The notes beneath the pieces were generated by a model that was given only the letters and a program-made list of their open reading frames with translations, was not told where the DNA came from and made no database searches. DNA of 64,000 bases. Source: Paenibacillus sp. 1_12. Its GTDB lineage: Bacteria > Bacillota > Bacilli > Paenibacillales > NBRC-103111. The stretch spans positions 1-64,000 of the forward strand of contig NZ_FOTE01000022.1 in NCBI RefSeq assembly GCF_900114475.1. The letters run 5' to 3'. Positions 20,099-30,471 of this stretch are shown one piece after another (the stretch's first letter is position 1; every line of letters starts with the position of its first letter). The translations under genes and the position numbers were made by a program.

Positions 20099-20857
20099 AT
20101 GCTTGCAAAACGTATTATTCCTTGTCTGGATGTTAAGGATGGTCGGGTTGTCAAAGGCGTTAATTTCGTCAATTTGCGCGATGCAGGTGATCCGGTTGAG
20201 CTGGCAGCGATCTACGATCAGGAAGGCGCAGACGAGCTGGTATTTCTCGACATATCAGCTTCGGTAGAGGGAAGGTCTACGATGATAGAGGTCGTCAAAA
20301 AGACGGCCGGTGAAATCACGATCCCTTTTACGGTTGGGGGCGGCATATCCAGTGTCGATGATATGAAACGATTGCTGCGCGCGGGTGCGGATAAGATCGG
20401 GATTAATACGGCAGCTGTCCGAAATCCGCAGCTGGTGTCGGATGGTGCCAGAAAGTTTGGCTCACAATGTATTGTTGTGGCTATCGATGCCCGTTATAAC
20501 AAGGAATGGGAAGACTGGGAAGTGTTCACACATGGCGGACGCAACAGTACAGGCATTAGAGCACTGGAATGGGTCAAGCGTGTAGAGCAGCTGGGTGCAG
20601 GCGAGATTTTATTAACAAGCATGGATGCCGACGGTACAAAGGATGGTTTCGACCTTCCATTGACCCGCGCTGTATCTGAATGTGTGGGTATCCCTGTTAT
20701 TGCTTCAGGCGGCGCTGGAACGAAGGATCATTTCTATGATGTATTTGCCGAGGGGAAAGCAGATGCAGGATTGGCTGCAACGATTTTTCATTATAAAGAG
20801 CTGACGATTGAAGACGTTAAGCAACATTTGAAGAACAGGGGAGTGGAAGTCAGATGA
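20099..20857 (+). CDS. hisF: Imidazole glycerol phosphate synthase, cyclase subunit
   Basis: A 252-residue beta-alpha barrel. Catalytic Asp11 (CLDVKDG) and Asp130 (VVAIDAR) are at their standard positions, phosphate loops TVGGGI and IASGGAG are present. It is clearly HisF, not HisA, by [11 protein letters not shown] and the full-length match. GGAGGAGAGCGATT precedes ATG. The stop overlaps hisI by ATGA. Confidence 0.95.
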   Translation: MLAKRIIPCLDVKDGRVVKGVNFVNLRDAGDPVELAAIYDQEGADELVFLDISASVEGRSTMIEVVKKTAGEITIPFTVGGGISSVDDMKRLLRAGADKIGINTAAVRNPQLVSDGARKFGSQCIVVAIDARYNKEWEDWEVFTHGGRNSTGIRALEWVKRVEQLGAGEILLTSMDADGTKDGFDLPLTRAVSECVGIPVIASGGAGTKDHFYDVFAEGKADAGLAATIFHYKELTIEDVKQHLKNRGVEVR

Positions 20858-21561
20858 GTAATGTTAAGAAGCAAGCAGAAGAGAACAACCAACTCCCGCT
20901 ATCCGGAGAGCAATTAAATGCAGCCATTAAATGGGATGCGCAGGGCTTAGTGCCCGCAGTAGTCCAGGATGCTGCGAGTAAAGAAGTATTGATGATGGCT
21001 TATATGAATCAGGAATCGTTAAAGCTGACTGTGGAATCGGGAGAAACCTGGTTTTGGAGCCGTTCACGAAATGAGCTGTGGCACAAAGGAGCGACCTCCG
21101 GTCACATCCAGAAGGTCAAGGCGCTAAAATACGATTGTGACGGTGATACCTTGCTCGTATTGGTAGATCAAGCAGGTCCGGCTTGTCATACAGGGGCTTA
21201 CAGCTGTTTCTTTAACAATGTGCCGATTCAGGGACAAACTGCAGGGACTGACTCTTCAGCAAGCAAGGACCGCTTCGCTATTTTAGCCTCTTTGGAAGCT
21301 CTTATTGCCAAGCGTGATGCAGAACGTCCAGTAGGATCTTATACGACTTACCTGTTTGAACAAGGTATCGACAAAATATTGAAAAAGGTCGGCGAAGAAA
21401 CGTCAGAAGTCATTATTGCTGCCAAAAATCGCGATAACGACGAAATTCGCTATGAAGCGAGTGATCTGATTTTCCATCTGCTGGTACTGCTGCGTGAAGC
21501 CAAGCTGCCGCTTGACGAGCTCATGCTGGAATTGGATCGTCGTCATCATTCAAAAAAATAA
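20854..21561 (+). CDS. hisI: Bifunctional PRA-CH / PRA-PP hydrolase
   Basis: A 235-residue HisIE fusion. Residues about 25-130 are phosphoribosyl-AMP cyclohydrolase ([32 protein letters not shown]); about 145-235 are phosphoribosyl-ATP pyrophosphatase ([33 protein letters not shown]). The two acts are steps 3 and 2 of the pathway. Translationally coupled to hisF. Confidence 0.94.
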   Translation: MSNVKKQAEENNQLPLSGEQLNAAIKWDAQGLVPAVVQDAASKEVLMMAYMNQESLKLTVESGETWFWSRSRNELWHKGATSGHIQKVKALKYDCDGDTLLVLVDQAGPACHTGAYSCFFNNVPIQGQTAGTDSSASKDRFAILASLEALIAKRDAERPVGSYTTYLFEQGIDKILKKVGEETSEVIIAAKNRDNDEIRYEASDLIFHLLVLLREAKLPLDELMLELDRRHHSKK

Positions 21562-21575
21562 CAGGAGAGATTCCG

Positions 21576-22382
21576 ATGCTCATCGATTACCATACTCATC
21601 ACGTCCGTTGTGGACATGCATCCGGAGAGCTGGAGGAATATGTACAAAAGGGCATTGAGCTCGGATTGACCCAACTGGGGTTATCCGATCACATGCCCTT
21701 GCTCCATGTAGACCCTGCCACCTATTTGCCTGGAATGGCCATGGCGATGGATGAATTGCCCCGCTACGTGGAGGAAGCTTTCCGGCTGCAGAAGCAATAT
21801 AAGGACCGTATTGATATTCGTGTCGGCCTCGAGGGCGACTATATCGAAGGTTACGAGCAAGATATTGAACGTATAATTAATGCGTATCCGTGGGACTATG
21901 TGATTGGTTCTGTCCATTTTCTTGGAGAATGGGACATTTCTGATTATCGCCAGCTCGATAAATGGAACGGACGTGACCCCTATGACGTATATGTACAGTA
22001 TTATGACGCTGTAGGCAAAGCAGTTCGCAGCGGTTTTTATGATTATATCGGACATATAGATGTGATAAAGCGTTTTGGTTACAAGCCCGAGCAAAGTGTC
22101 GTGCATTTGGAGAATCAAGCATTGGACGCGGTACGTGCTTCAGGAATGGCCATTGAGCTGAATGCTTCGGGACTGCGGATGCCCGTTAAGGAAATGTTTC
22201 CAAGCCGCCGTATGTTGGAATATTGCTATGAGCAAGGAATTCCGCTGACTATAGGATCGGATGCCCATCAGCCGGAACGGCTCACCCAGTATTTGGATCA
22301 AGCGGTGGATCTGCTGAAGGAGATTGGATTTACCGAGCTCGCTACCTTCCGTCAGAGGCAACGGACAATGATTGGGATGTAA
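21576..22382 (+). CDS. hisJ: Histidinol-phosphatase, PHP family
   Basis: A 268-residue PHP-superfamily metal phosphatase acting on histidinol phosphate. The metal ligands are visible in DYHTHHVRCGHA (start), LSDHMPL, VHFLGEWD, YDYIGHIDVIKRFG and TIGSDAHQPERL. 14 nt after hisI with CAGGAGAG. It completes the pathway apart from hisA and hisC, which are not in the window. Confidence 0.92.
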   Translation: MLIDYHTHHVRCGHASGELEEYVQKGIELGLTQLGLSDHMPLLHVDPATYLPGMAMAMDELPRYVEEAFRLQKQYKDRIDIRVGLEGDYIEGYEQDIERIINAYPWDYVIGSVHFLGEWDISDYRQLDKWNGRDPYDVYVQYYDAVGKAVRSGFYDYIGHIDVIKRFGYKPEQSVVHLENQALDAVRASGMAIELNASGLRMPVKEMFPSRRMLEYCYEQGIPLTIGSDAHQPERLTQYLDQAVDLLKEIGFTELATFRQRQRTMIGM

Positions 22383-22481
22383 TTGGTTTAAATTAGGAGA
22401 TTTTTTGGTAATCCAGAAAATGGTCAAGCAGATTTTCACGAATTCACCTAAATGACTTTTTCTTAATCAATTGGTTTCATG

Positions 22482-22487
22482 TATAAT
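22482..22487 (+). promoter_or_regulatory. -10 element upstream of prs
   Basis: TATAAT in the 176-base spacer after hisJ, 72 nt before the prs start. The matching -35 is poor (TTTCTT at 17-base spacing). Confidence 0.4.
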
Positions 22488-22558
22488 AGGTTTATGCAGT
22501 TTTTGTTGATTTTTATTTTATTCTAGTAAATGTAAACAACCCGTAGATGGAGGTAACC

Positions 22559-23509
22559 ATGTTTAGCGACCAATTGAAAATATTTTCGGGATCATCCAAC
22601 CCTCAACTAGCCGAGCAAATTTGTAAGGAATTGGATGTTCCACTTGGCAAAATCAAGCTTTCCCGGTTCAAATGCGGAGAGATCTACTGTCATTACGAGG
22701 AAACCATCCGTAACTGTGATGTGTTTCTGGTGCAGACGTTTTCCCATCCGATCAACGAGCACTTCATGGAATTGCTGGTGATGATGGACGCGGCCAAACG
22801 TGCGTCAGCCAGAACGATCAATCTGGTTATTCCTTATTACGGTTATTCCCGGCAGGAACGTAAGGCTGCCCCGCGTGAACCGATTACGGCCAAGTTGGTG
22901 GCGGATCTGCTTGATTCCGCAGGAGCGACTCGTGTGATCACGATTGATCTGCATGCTCCAGCTATTCAGGGATTTTTCAATATACCGGTCGACCATTTAA
23001 CGGCGCTGGATTTATTAAGCAATCACATTAAGAGTCAAAATATTAAAGATTTAATCGTAGTATCTCCGGATGCCGGTGGCGTGACGAGAGCTGAGAATTT
23101 AGCTAATGTACTGGGAGCTCCAATTGCTATGATGTTCAAAAAGCGTTATGCACACAATGAAGCAACGGTTACCCATGTAGTTGGTGATGTCGAAGGCAAA
23201 ACCCCGGTTATTATGGAAGACCTGATTGATACAGGTAAAACAATCGTTAACGTAGTGGAAGGCTTGAAGGAACGGGGCGCTAATGATGTATTCATCTGTG
23301 CCACGCATCCGGTGTTCTCTGGTCCTGCTCTGCAGCGTCTGGATCACCCGAATATTCGGGAAGTCATTATTACCGATTCGATTGCTATACCGAGCGACCA
23401 CTCGTCAAAATTTAAGGTACTGTCTGTAGCGGGATTGCTCTCCAATGCGATCCGGATTATTAAAGACGGCGGCTCGATCAGCTCGCTGTTTAAATATGGC
23501 GGCATCTAA
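22559..23509 (+). CDS. prs: Ribose-phosphate pyrophosphokinase (his-linked)
   Basis: A 316-residue class I-like PRPP synthetase. It has the ATP/PRPP loop region YYGYSRQERKAAPREPITAK, the DLHAPAIQGFF motif, VVSPDAGG, and the ribose-phosphate loop EDLIDTGKT, which differs from the usual DDMIDTAGT. I start at ATG 22559 with GGAGG. It supplies PRPP to HisG and its position after the his cluster suggests that role. A second, housekeeping prs near glmU is expected elsewhere (inference). Confidence 0.88.
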   Translation: MFSDQLKIFSGSSNPQLAEQICKELDVPLGKIKLSRFKCGEIYCHYEETIRNCDVFLVQTFSHPINEHFMELLVMMDAAKRASARTINLVIPYYGYSRQERKAAPREPITAKLVADLLDSAGATRVITIDLHAPAIQGFFNIPVDHLTALDLLSNHIKSQNIKDLIVVSPDAGGVTRAENLANVLGAPIAMMFKKRYAHNEATVTHVVGDVEGKTPVIMEDLIDTGKTIVNVVEGLKERGANDVFICATHPVFSGPALQRLDHPNIREVIITDSIAIPSDHSSKFKVLSVAGLLSNAIRIIKDGGSISSLFKYGGI

Positions 23510-23543
23510 AATTGCATAATTCGTATGTATTCGTACGGTAATA

Positions 23544-23552
23544 TGCTATAAT
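23544..23552 (+). promoter_or_regulatory. Extended -10 promoter element
   Basis: TGC-TATAAT, an extended -10, 62 nt before the TPR gene; no convincing -35. Confidence 0.45.
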
Positions 23553-23613
23553 TTTTGTAGATTAACGCTGATTTCTATGCGTATTCCAGACGGAACCGGA
23601 GGTGCCTTGCCTA

Positions 23614-25368
23614 GTGGAGAAGAAAAAACGTGCTGCACAATCCCAGCCTGACAAAGTGATACCTATAAAAATGGATGCAACGTTCTTTTTCGAACGAGCC
23701 GTTCAGTCTTTGGACCGATATCATTACGATAAGGCATTGAAGTATTTTCGTCGTGCCGCCGAATATGAACCGGATAATCCGGTCAATCATTGCAATTTGG
23801 CGGGACTTCTCTCGGAGATGGGGAATTACGAGGAATCAAATGTTATTTTGCAGCAGGTGCTGGATCAAGTGGATCCTACCATGACGGAATGCTATTTTTA
23901 TATGGCTAACAACTTTGCCAACATGGAAAATTATGAATCGGCTGAAAAGGCGATTATACATTATTTAGAGCATGATGAATCCGGACAATTTCTGGAGGAA
24001 TCTGAAGAGATGATTGAGCTGCTCACCTATGAGCTGGATCGTCCTACCCAATTGACCGGAATCAAAAGCCGCGAAGGCATGTTCGAACATGATCGTGCTC
24101 GTGCCTTGCTTGAAGAAGGCAAGTTTACGGAAGCTGTGCGCATATTGGAAAACATTGTAGAAAAACATACAGATTTTATGGCAGCACGCAACAATCTGGC
24201 GTTAGCGTATTATTATATGGGGTATTTCGACAAGTCTATTGACATGATTCGCCAGGTGCTGGAGTTGGATCATGGTAATCTGCATGCCCTGTGTAACTTA
24301 GCGATTTTTTACCAGCATTTTGGTGATGTGGAAAAACTCGGCGAGCTGCTCGAAGTGCTGCGCAAGACGTATCCTTTTCATCAGGATCATGTGTTTAAAC
24401 TGGCTACCACAATGGGTATCTTAAGTGAGCATGAAACGGCGTATCGACTGTTCAAACGACTGTTGAAGACAGGCGAGGCTGGACTGGATCCTTGTTTATT
24501 TCATTATACAGCTGTTGCGGCTTACCATACGAAGCGTTATAGCGAGGCTGAGCGCCAGTGGCGGCAGGCTGAAAAATTCGATCCGGGCTCGGAAATACCG
24601 AAGTTCTATTTGAGTTTACTCGATAAGTCTCGTCATGAAGAGGAAAAACCCTCGGTAAGCTATCACTATCATCTTCCGTTCGAAGAGCAGTTTCGTGGAT
24701 TGGAAAAATCAACGGAAGGCTTGCCGGACCATTTAAAGCGAGACCCGTTAGTGAGATCTTCGTTCTTCTGGGCATTGCGCCATGGAGACACAGAGACCAA
24801 GCTTCAGGTCATTCAGGCATTTGGCCTCATAGCCGACAATGAGGTGAAGGAAGCTCTGCTGGAGTTCGTACAGGAGCCTGGCGAGGACGATTATTTAAAA
24901 AAAGTTGCTATCTTCGTGCTACGCAGCATCGGTATTCAGGAGCCGGTTGATGCGGTACTGGAAGGTCGGAAGCTGGTTGTGCCTGCTTCTCCATTCTCTC
25001 CGAATTTGACGGTGTGGGAAACGAAATGGCAGCAAATTATGGATATGGCACTGGAGCAGATGAATCGCCGTTATGATATGGTACAACAATATGATTTGCA
25101 GACGCTGTGGGTCGAATTCCTGTCTCGCGTATCTCCGGATCATATGCCCAAAATTTCAAAGGTTGAGGGATGGGCAGCGGCTTTGGAATATTTGACAGCC
25201 AAAATGCACCGACGCGCAATTTCGTATCAGGAGTTGTCCTATCGCTACGGGGTTTCAGTAAAAACTATCAGTAAAAATGTAAAAGTTATTGACGATGCCT
25301 GCGGATTGCGGGAAAAGATGGAAACTATTTTTTCGAAGTTTGCAAGCTTTGATAATAAAGCAAAGTAA
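23614..25368 (+). CDS. TPR-repeat protein with C-terminal HTH-like segment
   Basis: A 584-residue cytoplasmic protein. TPR-like helices fill residues about 20-320 (ALKYFRRAAEYEPDNPVNHCNLA, AARNNLALAYYYMGYFDKSIDMI, YSEAERQWRQAEKFDPGS). A HEAT-like stretch follows, and the C-terminus has ISYQELSYRYGVSVKTISKNVKVID, which reads as a helix-turn-helix. GTG 23614 is 11 nt after CGGAGG; an in-frame GTG at 23602 overlaps that site and is unlikely. It precedes trxB, a common Paenibacillus neighbour. Function unknown; a scaffold or regulator is plausible. Confidence 0.75.
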   Translation: MEKKKRAAQSQPDKVIPIKMDATFFFERAVQSLDRYHYDKALKYFRRAAEYEPDNPVNHCNLAGLLSEMGNYEESNVILQQVLDQVDPTMTECYFYMANNFANMENYESAEKAIIHYLEHDESGQFLEESEEMIELLTYELDRPTQLTGIKSREGMFEHDRARALLEEGKFTEAVRILENIVEKHTDFMAARNNLALAYYYMGYFDKSIDMIRQVLELDHGNLHALCNLAIFYQHFGDVEKLGELLEVLRKTYPFHQDHVFKLATTMGILSEHETAYRLFKRLLKTGEAGLDPCLFHYTAVAAYHTKRYSEAERQWRQAEKFDPGSEIPKFYLSLLDKSRHEEEKPSVSYHYHLPFEEQFRGLEKSTEGLPDHLKRDPLVRSSFFWALRHGDTETKLQVIQAFGLIADNEVKEALLEFVQEPGEDDYLKKVAIFVLRSIGIQEPVDAVLEGRKLVVPASPFSPNLTVWETKWQQIMDMALEQMNRRYDMVQQYDLQTLWVEFLSRVSPDHMPKISKVEGWAAALEYLTAKMHRRAISYQELSYRYGVSVKTISKNVKVIDDACGLREKMETIFSKFASFDNKAK

Positions 25369-25447
25369 CGGCACTGAAAGTGCATGTGCTGAAATACAAA
25401 CGGATACCTGCGAAGCTGGTTAGTACAAAACTAAGGAGGATACCATC

Positions 25448-26395
25448 ATGTACAGAACAATTGTTATAGGAACAGGTCCTGCGGGATTGACTGCAGCCAT
25501 TTATTTGGCTCGTGCGAACCTGAATCCTCTGGTTATTGAGGGACCCGAGCCAGGAGGTCAGTTGACGACAACTACCGAAGTTGAAAACTTCCCTGGATTC
25601 CCTGAGGGTATTATGGGACCGGAATTAATGGACAACATGCGTAAGCAAGCAGAGCGCTTCGGAGCGGAGTTCAAGACAGGCTGGGTCAATTCGATCGATT
25701 TGTCGAACCGTCCGTTCAAGCTTTCAGTTGAAGGCTTGGGTGAGATTGAAGCGGAGAGCATCATTATTTCGACAGGGGCTTCTGCTAAGCTGTTGGGGAT
25801 TGAGAATGAGAAGGAAAGTATTGGCCATGGTGTCAGTACCTGTGCAACCTGTGATGGGTTTTTCTTCCGCGGCAAGAAAATTATTGTAGTTGGCGGTGGT
25901 GACTCTGCGATGGAGGAAGCAAACTTCCTGACACGTTTTGCCACAGATGTAAAGCTTGTACATCGCCGCAGCGAGCTGCGCGCTTCCAAAATTATGCAGG
26001 ACCGTGCTCGTGAAAATGCCAAGGTTTCTTGGGGACTTAACAAAACGCCGATAGCTGTTATTTCGGGTGATCGAGGCGTAACGGGTCTAAAGGTGTTAGA
26101 TAATGAAACTGGAACAGAAGAAGTGATCGAAACCGACGGCATTTTCGTTGCGATCGGGCACAAACCGAACACCGGATTCCTTGCAGGGCAAATTACTACA
26201 GATGAAACAGGGTATATTATCGTAAAACCTGGTACTTCCCTAACCAACGTAGAGGGTGTATTCGCTTGTGGCGATGTACAGGACAGCAAATACCGTCAAG
26301 CTATTACAGCAGCCGGAAGTGGTTGTATGGCTGCACTTGATTGTGAGAAATTTTTGGATGGTCATATGGTTCACGACTGGAGCCAGTCCCTATAA
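25448..26395 (+). CDS. trxB: Thioredoxin reductase
   Basis: A 315-residue NADPH-dependent flavoprotein. FAD loop GTGPAGLTAAIYLA (8-21), redox pair Cys132-Ala-Thr-Cys135, NADPH loop GGGDSAMEEA with HRRSELRAS, and C-terminal GVFACGDVQD are intact. It reduces thioredoxin in the cytoplasm. AAGGAGG lies before ATG. Terminator immediately downstream. Confidence 0.95.
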   Translation: MYRTIVIGTGPAGLTAAIYLARANLNPLVIEGPEPGGQLTTTTEVENFPGFPEGIMGPELMDNMRKQAERFGAEFKTGWVNSIDLSNRPFKLSVEGLGEIEAESIIISTGASAKLLGIENEKESIGHGVSTCATCDGFFFRGKKIIVVGGGDSAMEEANFLTRFATDVKLVHRRSELRASKIMQDRARENAKVSWGLNKTPIAVISGDRGVTGLKVLDNETGTEEVIETDGIFVAIGHKPNTGFLAGQITTDETGYIIVKPGTSLTNVEGVFACGDVQDSKYRQAITAAGSGCMAALDCEKFLDGHMVHDWSQSL

Positions 26396-26402
26396 TTCAT
26401 AC

Positions 26403-26434
26403 AAAACGTGGGCATTCAGGACCCACGTTTTTTA
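26403..26434 (+). terminator. Terminator after trxB
   Basis: AAAACGTGGG and CCCACGTTTT (26403-26412 with 26422-26431) around a nine-base loop, ending in T's. Confidence 0.9.
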
Positions 26435-26531
26435 GTCTTTTTTTAATTTCCTTTGCCTTGACCTGTAGATAGGCTTGGCTTATAGTTGGTATGAAGATTT
26501 ATGCAATCATAGTTTATGGGGTGACCAGGTA

Positions 26532-27482
26532 ATGGGAAATAACGTTTATGTTGGAGTCGACTTGGGAGGTACTTCAATCAAGGTAGGCCTTTGCGACGAG
26601 TCAGGCAAGCTGCTGCATACTTATGAAGGACCGACTGGAACAGAGCACGGTTCGGATGTAGTTTTGGAAAATATTGCGCAATATGTACGTAAGCTTGTTG
26701 CGGATTCGTCACATGATTGGGAGCAGGTAGCTGGAATCGGAGCGGGTATCGCCGGATTTATGGATATTCCTGAGGGGTTTATCAAGCTGTCTCCTAACTT
26801 GGGCTGGCGTAATGTACCTGTGAAGAAAATCCTAGAAGAAAAACTAGGGAAAACGGTGAAAATCGACAACGACGCGAACGTAGCTGCACTTGGCGAGGCA
26901 TGGAGCGGTGCAGGAACTGGTATCCCGAATGTGGTATGCTATACTTTAGGTACAGGTGTTGGCGGCGGCATTATTATAAACGGAAAAATTTATCAGGGAT
27001 TTAAAGGAATGGCCGGCGAGCTCGGACATATAAAGGTAGTACCGGATGTGGAAGCGATCCGATGCGGGTGTGGCATGTACGGTTGTTTGGAAACCGTGTC
27101 CTCAGCAACCGGCATCATTCGTATGGGTAAGGAAGCGGTTGAACGCGGCGAGCATACTTCATTAGCTTTGATCAAAGATCTGACAGCCAAAGATGTGCTT
27201 GATGCAGCGAAATCCGGTGATGAGGTTTCTTTGCGGATCGTGAACCGCGCAGCTCTGTATTTAGGCAAGTCGATGGCAGCTGTTTCCGTAATATTAAATC
27301 CACAGCGTTTTATTATTGGCGGCGGCGTTTCCAAAGCCGGTGAATTTTTATTCGAAGCGATACGTAAGTATTATCATGAGTACACACAGGAATCAGCCAG
27401 AGAAGGTGTGGATATCGTTCCAGCTTCCCTTGGAAATGATGCCGGTGTAGTCGGAGCTGCAGGCTTGAACCTGCATTCTTGA
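26532..27482 (+). CDS. glcK: ROK-family glucokinase
   Basis: A 316-residue ROK sugar kinase. ATP loop VGVDLGGTSIKVG, the catalytic region DNDANVAALGEAW, LGTGVGGGIIINGKI, the ROK Zn motif CGCGMYGCLE and the GGGVSKAG end are intact. It phosphorylates glucose with ATP. I start at ATG 26532 with GGGGTGA; the upstream 19 residues do not fit the family. 17 nt before rapZ. Confidence 0.9.
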   Translation: MGNNVYVGVDLGGTSIKVGLCDESGKLLHTYEGPTGTEHGSDVVLENIAQYVRKLVADSSHDWEQVAGIGAGIAGFMDIPEGFIKLSPNLGWRNVPVKKILEEKLGKTVKIDNDANVAALGEAWSGAGTGIPNVVCYTLGTGVGGGIIINGKIYQGFKGMAGELGHIKVVPDVEAIRCGCGMYGCLETVSSATGIIRMGKEAVERGEHTSLALIKDLTAKDVLDAAKSGDEVSLRIVNRAALYLGKSMAAVSVILNPQRFIIGGGVSKAGEFLFEAIRKYYHEYTQESAREGVDIVPASLGNDAGVVGAAGLNLHS

Positions 27483-27499
27483 ATTAGGAGGAAACTCGC

Positions 27500-28399
27500 A
27501 TGGAAGAATTGCATTCCCTTGGCAAGCTGGTCATTATTACCGGTATGTCCGGAGCAGGCAAAACGATTGCGGTGCAAAGCCTAGAGGATCTTGGTTTTTT
27601 CTGTGTAGATAACCTGCCTCCGGTTTTGATTCCCAAATTCGCAGAACTGATTGAGCAGTCAAAGGGCCGAATTGGCAAGGTTGCTTTGGTCATTGATTTG
27701 CGCGGAAGGGAATTCTTCACGTCCTTGTCGGAGTCTCTGCAGTTTTTAAGGGAAAACCAGGCTTTAAAGTACGAAATTGTGTTTCTGGACGCTACCGACT
27801 CGGTGCTTGTTCAACGGTATAAGGAAAGCCGCCGCAAGCATCCGCTGGCTCCCGCTGGGGCGCCATTGGAAGGAATCCTGCAGGAGCGCAAGCTGCTTGA
27901 GGAGCTGAAGGGTATGGCGACGCAAGCGATTGATACCAGCAGTCTGAAGCCGGCCCAGTTGAAGGAAAAGATCGTATCCCGGTTTACCCATGCCGAAAAG
28001 GATGGAATTTCGATTAACGTGATTTCATTTGGCTTCAAATATGGGATACCGATCGATGCTGATTTAATATTTGATGTGAGATTTTTACCTAATCCTCATT
28101 ACGTAGACGCCTTGCGGCCCAATACGGGTCAGGATTCTGAAGTGTATGACTATGTGATGAAGTGGGGTGAAACTCAGGAGTTTCTGGTCAAACTGCTCGA
28201 TATGCTTCATTTTCTGATCCCGCAGTATAAGAAGGAAGGCAAAAGTCAGGTCGTGCTCGGTATAGGCTGTACAGGAGGTAAACACCGATCAGTGGCTATC
28301 GCTGAATACTTGGGTAAAGTGATGGGGAATAGTGAAACCGAGATCGTGCGGGTTAATCACCGTGACGCAGAGCGGGATCGGGTTGAGGTGAAAATATGA
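27500..28399 (+). CDS. rapZ: RNase adapter protein RapZ
   Basis: A 299-residue P-loop protein. Walker A GMSGAGKT (15-22), Walker B-like VALVIDLRG, and the C-terminal ligand-binding domain with [16 protein letters not shown] are conserved. In Gram-negatives it controls glmZ sRNA and binds UDP-GlcNAc-pathway metabolites; in Bacillus its role is linked to YvcK. The stop overlaps yvcK by ATGA. Confidence 0.94.
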   Translation: MEELHSLGKLVIITGMSGAGKTIAVQSLEDLGFFCVDNLPPVLIPKFAELIEQSKGRIGKVALVIDLRGREFFTSLSESLQFLRENQALKYEIVFLDATDSVLVQRYKESRRKHPLAPAGAPLEGILQERKLLEELKGMATQAIDTSSLKPAQLKEKIVSRFTHAEKDGISINVISFGFKYGIPIDADLIFDVRFLPNPHYVDALRPNTGQDSEVYDYVMKWGETQEFLVKLLDMLHFLIPQYKKEGKSQVVLGIGCTGGKHRSVAIAEYLGKVMGNSETEIVRVNHRDAERDRVEVKI

Positions 28400-29382
28400 C
28401 CTCTAGTTACGGAGAAGGTGACCGACCTCGTATCGTTGTCATCGGCGGAGGAACCGGTCTATCCGTTATGCTGCGTGGACTCAAGGAAAAACCGTTGGAT
28501 ATTACCGCTATTGTGACTGTAGCGGATGACGGAGGCAGCTCAGGTATTCTCCGCTCCGAGCTTGCGATGGTCCCCCCTGGCGATATCCGCAACGTGCTTA
28601 CTGCACTGGCAGATGTGGAGCCGCTGCTGGGTAAAATGCTCGAGTATCGTTTTCAGAAGGGTCAAGGATTGGCAGGCCATAGTTTGGGTAATCTAATTTT
28701 GGCTGCAATGTGCGACATTACAGGTGATTTTGTAACCGGTGTACGTGAGCTGAGCCGTGTATTCGCCGTTCGAGGCCGTGTGCTTCCTGCTGCCAACCAT
28801 GCTATTGTACTGAAGGCAGAGATGACGGATGGCAGTATCGTTGTGGGAGAGTCAAAAATCCCCAAGGCAGGCAAAGCCATAAAGCGCGTTTTTATCGAAC
28901 CGGCCGATGTGTCCCCGTTACCAGAAGCTATTGAAGCACTAGAGCAGGCGGATGCGATTGTGATCGGTCCCGGCAGTCTGTATACAAGCATTTTGCCGAA
29001 CTTGCTCGTTCCAGAAATTGCACGCACGATTGTTCAGTCCAAGGCATTGAAAATTTTTATTTGTAATGTCATGACGCAGCCCGGTGAAACGGATGGTTAT
29101 AGTGTCAGCGACCATATTCAAGCGCTTCATGATCATGTTGAGCAAGATCTTTTCGATTATGTTATTGTTAATAATGGGGAGATTCCTCCTCAGGTCCAAG
29201 ATCGATATGCAGAAAAGGGCGCCAAGGTTGTTCATCTTGATCTCGATGAGGTCACTCAAAAAGGGTATAAAGTCATCGCAGATCAATTAATTTTGTTCCG
29301 AACTTACCTGCGCCACGATGCGGAAAAGCTCAGTCAGCACATTTATCAGCTGGTGGAGAGCTGGATGCACAAGAAGAGGTGA
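28396..29382 (+). CDS. yvcK: Gluconeogenesis factor YvcK (CofD-like)
   Basis: A 328-residue CofD-fold protein with [26 protein letters not shown] and [17 protein letters not shown]. subtilis YvcK binds UDP-GlcNAc and supports growth and cell-wall synthesis on gluconeogenic substrates. Coupled to rapZ through a 4-nt overlap and six bases before whiA. Confidence 0.94.
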   Translation: MTSSYGEGDRPRIVVIGGGTGLSVMLRGLKEKPLDITAIVTVADDGGSSGILRSELAMVPPGDIRNVLTALADVEPLLGKMLEYRFQKGQGLAGHSLGNLILAAMCDITGDFVTGVRELSRVFAVRGRVLPAANHAIVLKAEMTDGSIVVGESKIPKAGKAIKRVFIEPADVSPLPEAIEALEQADAIVIGPGSLYTSILPNLLVPEIARTIVQSKALKIFICNVMTQPGETDGYSVSDHIQALHDHVEQDLFDYVIVNNGEIPPQVQDRYAEKGAKVVHLDLDEVTQKGYKVIADQLILFRTYLRHDAEKLSQHIYQLVESWMHKKR

Positions 29383-29388
29383 TTCCCC

Positions 29389-30318
29389 GTGTCCTTCGCC
29401 GCACAAACGAAAAAAGAATTGACCTTAATTCAGTCTGATGATTGTTGTGAAAAGGCTGAACTCTCTGCCCTCATTCGAATGAACGGTTCCGTACAGCTGA
29501 CGAATCAACGCGTCGTCCTTGACATCAGCACTGAAAACGCAGCTATTGCCCGGCGTATTTATTCTTTACTCAAAAAGAAATTTAACGTACACATCGAATT
29601 GCTGGTCCGTAAAAAGATGCGGCTGAAAAAAAACAATGTGTACATGGTTCGAATTCCGAATCAGGTCCAGGATATTTTATCTGAGCTGCGGATTGTATCT
29701 GAAGGCTTTATGTTTACTCCGGGTATTGATGAGGAATTGATTCCGGATGAATGCTGTCAGCGTGCTTATTTGCGTGGAGCTTTTCTGGCAGGAGGCTCCG
29801 TCAATAATCCCGAAGGCTCATCCTATCATTTGGAAATCTCATCGATGTACGAGGAGCATTGTCATGCTTTATGTGATCTGGCCAATCAGTTTGAATTAAA
29901 TGCACGATGTATCGAACGCAAAAAGGGATTTGTGCTCTATATCAAGGAAGGCGAGAAAATTATTGAATTGTTAAGCCTTATTGGTGCCCATCAAGCTTTA
30001 TTGCGTTTTGAAGATGTTCGGATCATGAAGGATATGCGCAATTCCGTGAATCGTTTAGTCAACTGTGATACAGCCAATTTGAATAAAACGATCGGTGCTG
30101 CTGTACGTCAGATCGAGAATATTCGTCTGATCCAGAAAGAAATCGGTTTGGAAAACCTGCCTGAAAAACTGCGTGAAGTAGCTGAGGTTCGGATGCAAAA
30201 TCCAGACATTAACTTAACCGAGGTCGGAGAACTGCTAAAGGGCAGTGTTAGCAAATCCGGTGTAAATCACAGGTTGCGCAAAATTGACGAGATGGCTGAG
30301 AAAATTCGAAAAGCTTGA
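29389..30318 (+). CDS. whiA: DNA-binding protein WhiA
   Basis: A 309-residue protein with the LAGLIDADG-like N-terminal domain ([24 protein letters not shown]-like block near residues 125-150) and a C-terminal helix-turn-helix ([25 protein letters not shown]). In Firmicutes WhiA affects chromosome segregation and cell division. GTG start at 29389 after AAGAGG. Third gene of rapZ-yvcK-whiA. Confidence 0.94.
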   Translation: MSFAAQTKKELTLIQSDDCCEKAELSALIRMNGSVQLTNQRVVLDISTENAAIARRIYSLLKKKFNVHIELLVRKKMRLKKNNVYMVRIPNQVQDILSELRIVSEGFMFTPGIDEELIPDECCQRAYLRGAFLAGGSVNNPEGSSYHLEISSMYEEHCHALCDLANQFELNARCIERKKGFVLYIKEGEKIIELLSLIGAHQALLRFEDVRIMKDMRNSVNRLVNCDTANLNKTIGAAVRQIENIRLIQKEIGLENLPEKLREVAEVRMQNPDINLTEVGELLKGSVSKSGVNHRLRKIDEMAEKIRKA

Positions 30319-30385
30319 CTGGACATACGCCATGTAGGTTATTTTATGTAAATTTTCATTTGTTCTAGTGTAAAGGATTTAAAAA

Positions 30386-30394
30386 TGATATAAT
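30386..30394 (+). promoter_or_regulatory. Extended -10 promoter of the HPr gene
   Basis: TGA-TATAAT, 78 nt before the HPr start, suggests separate transcription from whiA. The -35 is weak. An inverted repeat ATGATC/GATCAT (30415-30420, 30433-30438) lies in the leader. Confidence 0.45.
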
Positions 30395-30471
30395 GGTTGA
30401 AAAATCGCTTTTTCATGATCGTTGAAATAAATGATCATTTGCAATTTAAGATTTAGGGGGTATTGGTTGGA

